This document shows positions 1 through 9,739 of a stretch of 64,000 nt of DNA, piece after piece. Within the stretch, counting starts at the first letter, position 1. Each line of letters begins with the position of its first letter. The notes beneath the pieces were generated by a model that was not told the DNA's origin, made no database searches, and saw nothing but the letters and a program-made list of their open reading frames with translations. The position numbers and the translations under genes are program-made. Source of the stretch: Ixodes scapularis (Eukaryota; Arthropoda; Arachnida; Ixodida; Ixodidae); assembly GCF_016920785.2 (NCBI RefSeq), contig NW_024609846.1, positions 122,415,473-122,479,472 on the forward strand. Reading direction: 5' to 3'.

Positions 1-60
1 CGATGAGCGTCGTCACCGTCCTCACTGTGCGGCAGACAGTCGGCTGGGAGACATGCACCA
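1..60 (-). pseudogene. Continuation of interrupted Harbinger transposase exon
   Basis: Read on the minus strand, these 60 bases translate as VHVSQPTVCRTVRTVTTLI, the typical HARBI1-family segment that follows the LRFYGAGTFQ motif. The first part of the same exon lies at 9027-9424 (minus) and stops at ...MVAGDL. The two Harbinger elements at 61-9026 split the codon run between L and V. Removing them with one copy of the CAG target restores an open DLVHVS junction. The exon continues beyond the left edge of the window. Confidence 0.85.
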
Positions 61-234
61 GGATAGCTAGGTTCGACATTGTACATGTACCTTTTTTTAG
101 TACACGGAAGTGACGTCATCACGTCTGATTGGTTGGAAACAAAAGTGACGTAATTTCCCTAGAAAAATGTGGGCGGAGTCGGCAAAACTGGGCGGAGTCG
201 GCTACCGGACGTGACGACAAAATGACGTTTCGTT

Positions 235-3077
235 TTGTACCGAGTACGTTTCAAAAGGTACTTGCTCGGAACTAGGTGTCATTGGCAGCATGTTTTCGGC
301 GGCGAGGCGTCGCCGTCTCGTCAATTCGACTTTTTCTTTAATAGAGCTTTTTTTTTTCGCCCGAAAGGCTGTATCGGGAACACCGCGATGCATTCGAGCT
401 CCCGGAGGAGAGCTTTCGGAAGCAATACCGCCTGCCCAAGATCGTGGTGCGGTGGTTGTGCGACGAACTTCGCGAGGAACCGGAGGTGAGGAGAGTGCGT
501 ACCTCGTGGACGGTCATGACTGTGGAGCTTCAAGTGTTGTGTGCACTGCGCTTCTACGGCACGGGGAGCTTCCAAGGGATGGTGGCGAGCGACGAACACG
601 TAGCGCGGGACCAAAAGACAGTCAGCGTTGCGGTCCGCGCCGTGTCCGTCGCTATCGTGCGTCGTCTCGGGGTCCAGCGTGGCTTGATCCACTTCCCCGA
701 GACGCCGAGCGAGAGGTTCGACGCGGAGAAGGGCTTCAGGCTGCTCGGCAGGATACCCGGCGTCATCGGTTGCGTGGACGGGACCATGGTCTCCATCGTC
801 GGCCCGTCCAAGAACGACCCCACCGTCACGAAGGCGGCGTACTGGTGCCGCAAGTACTTCTACGCCCTCAACGTGATGGTGGTAAGTACACTCATGTTAC
901 GTTGTCAAAACGCGCCCCAAATCTGTAGAAAAAAAAAAAAAAAACGTATTGCCGATACGGTTTAAGTATGCCGTTTTATGACTGCGGGCTCTCGGGTCTC
1001 ACGACTGCGCGAGCGTGTGCTCTACATAGCATGTGAGCCGTGAGACGCTTCTCCCAAAAATAATACTTGTCTGTTCAAGCTTCCGTAAAAAACAAAAACA
1101 AAAAAAAACGTTATTTTTGTTTCAAGGTAGTTAGTTGTACCTTGCATCCAGGAAGGTGTGTTGACATGCATGTGTCAGACAAAATAACTTAAAAGGTTCT
1201 GAAATTACGACTGCTTTGTGAACCATAAGTACAATCTACTACTTGTGGATTCAGGTAATTACATGTCAATATCTCTCTCACTTTCAGGTGTGTGACGCCG
1301 ACTGCCGGATAATGTGTATCGACACACGGTATCCCGGGTCGGTGCACGACTCCTTCGTGTGGCAATTTTCCTGGCTCCGAAACCAACTCGAGCAAGGGCA
1401 GGTGCCACGCGACGGCCGGTTCCTGCTTGGTGAGCATACTAAATTCATTCCTTACGCACACGGTGGCTCCCACTGCTTGAAAGCCACAGTACCACACGTA
1501 CTGTGCTTGTTGTGAGGCACACAGACACAGTTGCTGGAACTCCTTGAAGTGAGACAACACCTAAAGTTTGGCCATTAATCTCTGTTTATGTCCACATAAC
1601 TCTCACACTCTGCAGGCTACGAAAGCCACACTACACCTATCTCACGACAGTGATAGACTATGCAAGGCATGCGACCGCAGTGCGAGTCGCTGTCCGGTTC
1701 GGCCCACTCACTGTTACTGTCTGCCTGTACCCGCTTGCTGGTTGGTTTTTGCATGAAGTTGGAGCTCTTTCGCTGATACGTGGGGGCTCGCCTGGTCGCT
1801 TTGACGGTCGTCAGTTTGTACGGAATGGGATCAATTCCTCCTTGGCCACTTGGGGCTCGCCAAATCTGTCCTCGGGTCGTCTCTGTCCCACACACTGGAT
1901 TCTTTTCCCTGACCCTTCTTCTTCGGTCTGCCTATATAGCTCCTCCTATTAGACCCTCCGTGTCCCAACAGGACCTGACTCCTTTCTAATCTAACCACCC
2001 CCTCTCTTTTCCCCATGTCCAACTCCACCGAGGATTAGGAAAGAGGTTCGTCGAACTGGCGCCTTATCCCCTTGCTTGCCAAACACAAGGCCAGCGTGTT
2101 CTGCTCTGCCCGCGCCTAAGGTCACGGCCACACTCCCAAAAGCAACAGAGCTTTTATCTGTCGGATGCAAGGGCCTAATAATGCACATGCATACAACACA
2201 GCACCCCTAAGGAATCGTGCGCACATCCCATACAACTCACCAGGAAAACACATAGTTACATGAAATAACAGGGAGTTTGCAGGCAAGCTGGTGCTAATTA
2301 ATCATAATGTAAACTGATACTGTAGTGCAGAAATATTAACACACTTTTAAGTCACACTTAAGTTACATTATAATTGACATAGTTGCACACAGCTGTTTTC
2401 TTGCCTTTTATTTTAAAAAGTAAAGAATGTAATATGTTCCATCCTCTACATGTGCAGGTGACAGCGGCTACACCTTGGAGCCTTGGCTCATCACCCCTGT
2501 CCCCGGGAACCACGCGACCTCCACCGCTTGCGGCCGGTTTAATAAGGCGCATTCCTCGATCAGGTCTGTTGTGGAGCGCTGCATCGGGCTGTTTAAAAAC
2601 AGATTCCGGTGTCTGCAAAGGCACCGGGCTCTGTATTACCACCCTTCAACAGCCACCGCCATTATTTCGGCATGTGCAGTGCTCCACAACATCTGCCTTG
2701 CATCGAGCGAGCCAGAACCGGAGTCAGACTCCGACCCTGAAGAGTCAGAGTTGGAGTCTGAGCCGAGCTCGGACGGTTCTGAGCCGAGCTCGGAGAGGTC
2801 AGCGTCGGCTCCCGAGAGGCTGGCTCCTGCCGGCCTTCCGGTCGGCCTTCCGGTCGGCCTCTCGGACAGGGGGAAGGCTCTGAGGCAGCGCCTTGTCACC
2901 CGGTTCGGAACCCGCCGCAGACGTGCCCGTGCGGAGCGCCACACGCAAGGAGTCCGCCGCCACGACGGTAGTCCCGACCACCAGGGACACCGTCGGGAAG
3001 CCCCTCAGCGCCCTCACTGCGGTGGTGCCCAGCATGGACGCCGCCAGCGACAGGGAACCTTTCGCCACCACGACTGA
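235..3077 (+). pseudogene. Harbinger transposase, three exons (copy 1)
   Basis: Exon 1 ends at 881 (donor GTAAGT), exon 2 is 1288-1429 (acceptor CTTTCAG, donor GTGAGC) and exon 3 is 2458-3077 (acceptor TGTGCAG). Exons 2 and 3 join in phase to give LLGDSGYTLEPWL, a hallmark of HARBI1-type nucleases. The DDE triad is visible as GCVDGTMVS, DTRYPGSVHDS and SVVERCIGLFKNRF. An acidic Ser/Glu-rich tail (EPEPESDSD...) follows the catalytic domain, and total length would be about 430 residues. The upstream frame from an ATG at 235 is broken in a run of 10 T at 348-357. The inverted copy has 11 T there and stays open, so this copy is probably frameshifted at its N-terminus. Exons 2 and 3 look intact. 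Confidence 0.85.
1430..2457 (+). other. Intron 2 of the transposase, with LTR/leader-like segment
   Basis: This 1.03-kb intron separates exons 2 and 3. On the minus strand it contains a TATA-like AGCTATATAGG (around 1934-1944), followed about 70 bases later by TTTGGCGAGCCCCAAGTGG, which looks like the start of a retroelement leader or primer-binding site. Further upstream on that strand are AATAAAAGC-like and GC-rich stretches. I read it as a possible solo LTR or promoter-like insertion, kept in both Harbinger copies, so it predates their duplication. No coding sequence is visible. Confidence 0.35.
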
Positions 3078-3300
3078 GGTCCTGACCACCAAGGACCCCG
3101 TCCCATCCTTGCACTCAGTGAAGCCCTCCCCGTGGAAGCCGTAAAGTGCACACTTCGCTTCCTGCTCCACAGCCATGGCCGTCCACAAGCTACATACTCT
3201 CTTCAGCTCTTACACCTTGTGAAGTTCGTCGCACAGCCAGCGTGCTGCCTCCGGATACGTGTCGAGTGCATCGCGGTGAAATCGATACAGCCTTTTTTTT
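2799..3300 (-). pseudogene. Inverted internal duplicate of transposase exon 1 (copy 1)
   Basis: On the minus strand the DNA from about 3300 down to 3090 aligns by eye with exon 1 of the same element (about 350-600 plus): shared blocks include AGGCTGTATCG, CACCGCGATGCA, GAACTTC, GTGGACGG.CATG and CTGTGGAGC. The reading frame starting MAVEQEAKCALYGFHGEGF parallels MTVELQVLCALRFYGTGSF of exon 1. A 129-residue frame stays open here and in the other element copy. It overlaps the 3' end of transposase exon 3 in antisense. No catalytic Asp is present, so it is at most an N-terminal, DNA-binding-like fragment. Confidence 0.6.
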
Positions 3301-3928
3301 TATTTTTATGAGCAGAAGGCACGAGACGCAGTCTACAGTGACAGAAAAGGTTCGGAGGTTTAGTTGCCAGACCAACAGGTCATCTGGATTGCCCCTGCAA
3401 AGAACTCAGAAGTAATTTAGACTACCTCTAGAAAGAAATGCTCGCTTTTGCAGAGATTGCTTTCTTAGTTGCTGATTGAACCAGGGATATTGTTGTCATG
3501 GACATTGTTTCATTTTACAAATGCTTCAAAGCGTCTTGCCTTCTGCTCTATTTTATTATCTCTTTTATGGTACTTCATCAAAGTTAGGTGATTGTGTTAT
3601 CTCAAGACAGTGCACATGTAGTTTGTCTTGAAAATTGCTTTATTTCTTAAAGCAAAACCTGTGACTTCATGAATAAAAGTGTGATAACATGGAATGTAAT
3701 ATTTCATTCTTGGAAGTAAAACTGAGCATCGACTGGAACCATGTAAGCTATTGGGCAATCTTAAGTATATATCACAGATATCTTGTTGAACACTCTGGTC
3801 TTATTTGAGCACAATAGTTAAATTTCGAAAGGAAAAAAAAAATATATATATATTCTCTGACTAGCATACCACCATATAAACACTGGACCACTTTGAAAGA
3901 ATTATCACAGATGTTGCGCCAAACATTC

Positions 3929-4069
3929 TTATTTGAGCACAGCAATAGCAAGTTCTCGGAAGATAAAAAAATTGTTTCTGACTAAAGCAGCCGTCACTCG
4001 CGCGCTCCCCGTTGGTTCCGCCGACCCCTCCGCTGCCCCCGGCACACCCGGCTCCTCGTGGTTCGACAT
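3929..4069 (-). CDS. Short ORF, possible first exon of a second element gene (copy 1)
   Basis: A 46-codon ORF starting MSNHEEPGVPGAAEG sits near the element's 3' end, oriented against the transposase. PIF/Harbinger elements usually carry a second gene for a Myb/SANT-like protein in roughly such a place, but no Myb motif is visible here or downstream. It is listed because the same ORF is intact in both copies. It may simply be chance. Confidence 0.2.
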   Translation of the reverse strand: MSNHEEPGVPGAAEGSAEPTGSARVTAALVRNNFFIFRELAIAVLK

Positions 4070-4522
4070 TTTGGTTTGAAGATGGCGCGTAGCGCACATC
4101 CCGCATAATATTGGAACAACTTTCTCTCCAATTAATTCTTAAATGTATTGCAAAAGGGTACAAAAAAGCGGTTTGTTTTAACAACGCCCAAAAGGTTTTG
4201 ATTGTTTTTCAATACTTTTACCTGTACTAGAACAGATGCGACGGCCAGCGACGCACAGGATTGGTTGCCGTTCCTTCGCTAAACGCAGGAACTGCTCCCC
4301 GCGTCGTAGTAAATCCTACCCCGTATCCCGCGCGTAGGGACGCCTCAGGGAATGCGTAGCTACTTCCGCTCGTCGGTGGTTGGCTCCGGACGTCGCTGAA
4401 ACGGGTGACGGGTGTCAAGTTTGCGATGACGTAGCGGCGTCAAAGTGGGCAGAGCCGCCACGTGAGTGTTGCTAGGATACGCTCCTCCTTTGCATTACGT
4501 CACTTCCATGTACCTTTTCTCA

Positions 4523-4563
4523 AATGTCCAACCTAGCGATCCAGGATCGCTAGGTTGGACATT
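4523..4563. repeat. Palindromic junction of two inverted Harbinger copies
   Basis: The two element ends meet as ...CTAGCGATCC-A-GGATCGCTAG..., a perfect palindrome centred on the A at 4543. The only base or triplet between the elements is the shared target (A, or CAG including one base of each end). Mirror symmetry extends over almost 4.5 kb to each side. Confidence 0.95.
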
Positions 4564-5016
4564 TGAGAAAAGGTACATGGAAGTGACGTAATGCAAAGGA
4601 GGAGCGTATCCTAGCAACACTCACGTGGCGGCTCTGCCCACTTTGACGCCGCTACGTCATCGCAAACTTGACACCCGTCACCCGTTTCAGCGACGTCCGG
4701 AGCCAACCACCGACGAGCGGAAGTAGCTACGCATTCCCTGAGGCGTCCCTACGCGCGGGATACGGGGTAGGATTTACTACGACGCGGGGAGCAGTTCCTG
4801 CGTTTAGCGAAGGAACGGCAACCAATCCTGTGCGTCGCTGGCCGTCGCATCTGTTCTAGTACAGGTAAAAGTATTGAAAAACAATCAAAACCTTTTGGGC
4901 GTTGTTAAAACAAACCGCTTTTTTGTACCCTTTTGCAATACATTTAAGAATTAATTGGAGAGAAAGTTGTTCCAATATTATGCGGGATGTGCGCTACGCG
5001 CCATCTTCAAACCAAA

Positions 5017-5157
5017 ATGTCGAACCACGAGGAGCCGGGTGTGCCGGGGGCAGCGGAGGGGTCGGCGGAACCAACGGGGAGCGCGCGAGTGACGGCTGCT
5101 TTAGTCAGAAACAATTTTTTTATCTTCCGAGAACTTGCTATTGCTGTGCTCAAATAA
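5017..5157 (+). CDS. Short ORF, possible first exon of a second element gene (copy 2)
   Basis: Mirror copy of the 46-codon MSNHEEPGVPG ORF at 3929-4069, identical in the stretches compared. It runs opposite to the transposase of its own element. No recognised domain. Confidence 0.2.
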   Translation: MSNHEEPGVPGAAEGSAEPTGSARVTAALVRNNFFIFRELAIAVLK

Positions 5158-5784
5158 GAATGTTTGGCGCAACATCTGTGATAATTCTTTCAAAGTGGTC
5201 CAGTGTTTATATGGTGGTATGCTAGTCAGAGAATATATATATATTTTTTTTTTCCTTTCGAAATTTAACTATTGTGCTCAAATAAGACCAGAGTGTTCAA
5301 CAAGATATCTGTGATATATACTTAAGATTGCCCAATAGCTTACATGGTTCCAGTCGATGCTCAGTTTTACTTCCAAGAATGAAATATTACATTCCATAAT
5401 ATCACACTTTTATTCATGAAGTCACAGGTTTTGCTTTAAGAAATAAAGCAATTTTCAAGACAAACTACATGTGCACTGTCTTGAGATAACACAATCACCT
5501 AACTTTGATGAAGTACCATAAAAGAGATAATAAAATAGAGCAGAAGGCAAGACGCTTTGAAGCATTTGTAAAATGAAACAATGTCCATGACAACAATATC
5601 CCTGGTTCAATCAGCAACTAAGAAAGCAATCTCTGCGAAAGCGAGCATTTCTTTCTAGAGGTAGTCTAAATTACTTCTGAGTTCTTTGCAGGGGCAATCC
5701 AGATGACCTGTTGGTCTGGCAACTAAACCTCCGAACCTTTTCTGTCACTGTAGACTGCGTCTCGTGCCTTCTGCTCATAAAAAT

Positions 5785-6286
5785 AAAAAAAAAGGCTGTA
5801 TCGATTTCACCGCGATGCACTCGACACGTATCCGGAGGCAGCACGCTGGCTGTGCACGAACTTCACAAGGTGTAAGAGCTGAAGAGAGTATGTAGCTTGT
5901 GGACGGCCATGGCTGTGGAGCAGGAAGCGAAGTGTGCACTTTACGGCTTCCACGGGGAGGGCTTCACTGAGTGCAAGGATGTGACGGGGTCCTTGGTGGT
6001 CAGGACCTCAGTCGTGGTGGCGAGAGGTTCCCTGTCGCTGGCGGCGTCCATGCTGGGCACCACCGCAGTGAGGGCGCTGAGGGGCTTCCCGACGGTGTCC
6101 CTGGTGGTCGGGACTACCGTCGTGGCGGCGGACTCCTTGCGTGTGGCGCTCCGCACGGGCACGTCTGCGGCGGGTTCCGAACCGGGTGACAAGGCGCTGC
6201 CTCAGAGCCTTCCCCCTGTCCGAGAGGCCGACCGGAAGGCCGACCGGAAGGCCGGCAGGAGCCAGCCTCTCGGGAGCCGACGCTGA
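5785..6286 (+). pseudogene. Inverted internal duplicate of transposase exon 1 (copy 2)
   Basis: Mirror of the feature at 2799-3300. From 5793 the DNA reads AGGCTGTATCG, then CACCGCGATGCA, CACGAACTTC and GTGGACGGCCATGGCTGTGG, all collinear with exon 1 of the transposase. The open frame MWTAMAVEQEAKCALYG runs 129 codons to 6286. It differs from the copy 1 version at only a few residues (for example D for G after CK). Confidence 0.6.
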
Positions 6287-8852
6287 CCTCTCCGAGCTCG
6301 GCTCAGAACCGTCCGAGCTCGGCTCAGACTCCAACTCTGACTCTTCAGGGTCGGAGTCTGACTCCGGTTCTGGCTCGCTCGATGCAAGGCAGATGTTGTG
6401 GAGCACTGCACATGCCGAAATAATGGCGGTGGCTGTTGAAGGGTGGTAATACAGAGCCCGGTGCCTTTGCAGACACCGGAATCTGTTTTTAAACAGCCCG
6501 ATGCAGCGCTCCACAACAGACCTGATCGAGGAATGCGCCTTATTAAACCGGCCGCAAGCGGTGGAGGTCGCGTGGTTCCCGGGGACAGGGGTGATGAGCC
6601 AAGGCTCCAAGGTGTAGCCGCTGTCACCTGCACATGTAGAGGATGGAACATATTACATTCTTTACTTTTTAAAATAAAAGGCAAGAAAACAGCTGTGTGC
6701 AACTATGTCAATTATAATGTAACTTAAGTGTGACTTAAAAGTGTGTTAATATTTCTGCACTACAGTATCAGTTTACATTATGATTAATTAGCACCAGCTT
6801 GCCTGCAAACTCCCTGTTATTTCATGTAACTATGTGTTTTCCTGGTGAGTTGTATGGGATGTGCGCACGATTCCTTAGGGGTGCTGTGTTGTATGCATGT
6901 GCATTATTAGGCCCTTGCATCCGACAGATAAAAGCTCTGTTGCTTTTGGGAGTGTGGCCGTGACCTTAGGCGCGGGCAGAGCAGAACACGCTGGCCTTGT
7001 GTTTGGCAAGCAAGGGGATAAGGCGCCAGTTCGACGAACCTCTTTCCTAATCCTCGGTGGAGTTGGACATGGGGAAAAGAGAGGGCGTGGTTAGATTAGA
7101 AAGGAGTCAGGTCCTGTTGGGACACGGAGGGTCTAATAGGAGGAGCTATATAGGCAGACCGAAGAAGAAGGGTCAGGGAAAAGAATCCAGTGTGTGGGAC
7201 AGAGACGACCCGAGGACAGATTTGGCGAGCCCCAAGTGGCCAAGGAGGAATTGATCCCATTCCGTACAAACTGACGACCGTCAAAGCGACCAGGCGAGCC
7301 CCCACGTATCAGCGAAAGAGCTCCAACTTCATGCAAAAACCAACCAGCAAGCGGGTACAGGCAGACAGTAACAGTGAGTGGGCCGAACCGGACAGCGACT
7401 CGCACTGCGGTCGCATGCCTTGCTTAGTCTATCACTGTCGTGAGATAGGTGTAGTGTGGCTTTCGTAGCCTGCAGAGTGTGAGAGTTATGTGGACATAAA
7501 CAGAGATTAATGGCCAAACTTTAGGTGTTGTCTCACTTCAAGGAGTTCCAGCAACTGTGTCTGTGTGCCTCACAACAAGCACAGTACGTGTGGTACTGTG
7601 GCTTTCAAGCAGTGGGAGCCACCGTGTGCGTAAGGAATGAATTTAGTATGCTCACCAAGCAGGAACCGGCCGTCGCGTGGCACCTGCCCTTGCTCGAGTT
7701 GGTTTCGGAGCCAGGAAAATTGCCACACGAAGGAGTCGTGCACCGACCCGGGATACCGTGTGTCGATGCACATTATCCGGCAGTCGGCGTCACACACCTG
7801 AAAGTGAGAGAGATATTGACATGTAATTACCTGAATCCACAAGTAGTAGATTGTACTTATGGTTCACAAAGCAGTCGTAATTTCAGAACCTTTTAAGTTA
7901 TTTTGTCTGACACATGCATGTCAACACACCTTCCTGGATGCAAGGTACAACTAACTACCTTGAAACAAAAATAACGTTTTTTTTGTTTTTGTTTTTTACG
8001 GAAGCTTGAACAGACAAGTATTATTTTTGGGAGAAGCGTCTCACGGCTCACATGCTATGTAGAGCACACGCTCGCGCAGTCGTGAGACCCGAGAGCCCGC
8101 AGTCATAAAACGGCATACTTAAACCGTATCGGCAATACGTTTTTTTTTTTTTTCTACAGATTTGGGGCGCGTTTTGACAACGTAACATGAGTGTACTTAC
8201 CACCATCACGTTGAGGGCGTAGAAGTACTTGCGGTACCGGTACGCCGCCTTCGTGACGGTGGGGTCGTTCTTGGACGGGCCGACGATGGAGACCATGGTC
8301 CCGTCCACGCAACCGATGACGCCGGGTATCCTGCCGAGCAGCCTGAAGCCCTTCTCCGCGTCGAACCTCTCGCTCGGCGTCTCGGGGAAGTGGATCCAGC
8401 CACGCTGGACCCCGAGACGACGCACGATAGCGACGGACACGGCGCGGACCGCAACGCTGACTGTCTTTTGGTCCCGCGCTACGTGTTCGTCGCTCGCCAC
8501 CATGCCTTGGAAGCTCCCCGTGCCGTATATAGAAGCGCAGTGCACACAACACTTGAAGCTCCACAGTCATGACCGTCCACGAGGTACGCACTCTCCTCAC
8601 CTCCGGTTCCTCGCGAAGTTCGTCGCACAACCACCGCACCACGATCTTGGGCAGGCGGTATTGCTTCCAAAAGATCTCCTCCGGGAGCTCGAATGCATCG
8701 CGGTGCTCCCGATACAGCCTTTCTGGCGAAAAAAAAAAAGCTCTATTAAAGAAAAAGACGAATTGACGAGACGGCGACGCCTCGCCGCCGAACATATGCT
8801 GCCAATGACACCTAGTTCCGAGCAAGTACCTTTTGAAACGTACTCGGTACAA
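6008..8852 (-). pseudogene. Harbinger transposase, three exons (copy 2)
   Basis: Mirror of the copy 1 transposase: exon 1 about 8852-8201, exon 2 about 7797-7656, exon 3 about 6627-6008, with the same splice sites. The N-terminal frame is continuous here from an ATG at 8852 through RLYREHRDAFELPEEI and VVRWLCDELREE, because the T run has 11 bases. A TATA insertion after the CALRFY codons (around 8526) then shifts the frame. Copy 1 lacks that insertion. Neither copy alone encodes an intact protein, but they are broken at different places. Confidence 0.85.
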
Positions 8853-9026
8853 AATGAAACGTCATTTTGTTGTCACGTCCGGTAGCCGACTCCGCCCAGT
8901 TTTGCCGACTCCGCCCACATTTTTCTAGGGAAATTACGTCACTTTTGTTTCCAACCAATCAGACGTGATGACGTCACTTCCGTGTACTAAAAAAAGGTAC
9001 ATGTACAATGTCGAACCTAGCTATCC

Positions 9027-9424
9027 AGGTCTCCCGCTACCATCTGGAAGGTCCCGGCGCCGTAAAAGCGAAGGGTGACCAGCAACTGGAGCAGGGGGGT
9101 GAGCGGCAGTCCTCGGTTGTCGCCGGTTTGCTGGAGAGGCAGCAGCGTCAGGAGTTCCCTCACCGTCGTCTTCGTAAAGCGATATCTCGCGAGGAACTGG
9201 CGGTCACTGTACAGCTCCATCGGGTTCAGGCGGTCCGATAGATTACGCCGCGGCACCGACGGACCGAGCGGGTACATAACGCCGAACACAAGGTCGCACG
9301 CACGAGTAGCGAACTCAAAAGACGCGATCCTGCGAGCGGCATCACTCCGATAACCCGGGTAACCCGCCATCTTTTGCGATGAAGGGAGGCTCGAGTGTAG
9401 TTGAAGGGCGGTGCCACCGCTCAC
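9027..9424 (-). pseudogene. Harbinger transposase N-terminus, interrupted by the 9-kb double insertion
   Basis: The minus strand reads MAGYPGYRSDAARRIA (ATG at 9368-9370), then LNPMELYSDRQFLARYRF, TVRELLTLLPLQQ and LLVTLRFYGAGTFQMVAGDL. This is the conserved N-terminal part of a HARBI1-family transposase. It is a different family from the inserted elements, although related in the LRFYG.G.FQ motif. The exon is cut after ...GDL at 9027 and resumes at 60 on the far side of the insertions. The next in-frame upstream Met is at 9424, but MAGYPG is the likelier start. Confidence 0.85.
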
Positions 9425-9600
9425 TTGAATTTTTTCGAGAAAAGTCCGAGTGAAGTGCGAGGCGAGGGAGCGTTTCGAGTGAAGGGGGATTTATGAAACG
9501 TAATGACACCCACTCAAGGGCGTTGGAAGTTAAGTTCGAGTGAAGTGGGATCTATGAATTCGGCGGTTAGAGTGCTTGTTTTGAGGGTGCGCTGTTTCCT
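9425..9600 (-). other. 5' flank or terminal region of the interrupted Harbinger
   Basis: The segment carries three copies of CGAGTGAAG and the string GAATTCGGCGGTTAGAGTGC (about 9558). Read inverted, CTAACCGCCGAATTCA matches the ends of the foldback element at 41039-41230, which suggests that foldback derives from the same family. The exact TIR end is not clear. Confidence 0.4.
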
Positions 9601-9667
9601 AGTCAGTCAGAGTGCGAAGCTGCGATGACAAGCTGCAAGTCCGCGCTAGACCTGCGGATGGCTAAAC

Positions 9668-9692
9668 GGGGGGGGGGGGGGGGGGGGGGGGG
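9668..9692. repeat. Poly-G run (25 bases)
   Basis: An uninterrupted run of 25 G follows AAAC at 9664-9667. It lies just upstream of the Merlin-type coding region and may replace part of its N-terminus. Long poly-G/poly-C runs recur across this window. Confidence 0.95.
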
Positions 9693-9739
9693 CTGCGGTG
9701 TGTAGATGATTTGTGAGGTGCCCAAGAGGAAGCCGGTCA

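Larger units (their letters stand above)
61..4542 (+). mobile_element. PIF/Harbinger DNA transposon, copy 1
   Basis: A 4.48-kb element with related ends: the left end starts GGATAGCTAGGTTCGACATT and the right end, read inward, starts GGATCGCTAGGTTGGACATT. Both ends also carry GGAAGTGACGT about 45 bases in. It encodes a three-exon DDE transposase on the plus strand. Flanking target bases read CCAGG at the left, at the centre and at the right, so the duplication could be A, CAG or CCAGG. CAG would fit the CWG-type targets I recall for some Harbinger groups. A second near-identical copy follows in opposite orientation at 4544-9026. Confidence 0.9.
4544..9026 (-). mobile_element. PIF/Harbinger DNA transposon, copy 2
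   Basis: This is a near-perfect reverse complement of 61-4542 (coordinates mirror as about 9086 minus x). A few scattered substitutions and small indels distinguish it from copy 1, for example TACCGGTACC versus TACTGGTGCC in exon 1, an extra TATA, and 11 versus 10 T. The symmetry stops exactly at the element ends at 61 and 9026. Beyond them the flanks are the two halves of another gene, which argues for two real insertions rather than a read-through artefact. Confidence 0.9.

Noticed and set aside
1..9030. Assembly or read fold-back artefact as explanation of the 9-kb palindrome
   Set aside because: Symmetry ends exactly at the transposon termini, the two arms differ at several sites, and the outer flanks are the two halves of one interrupted gene.
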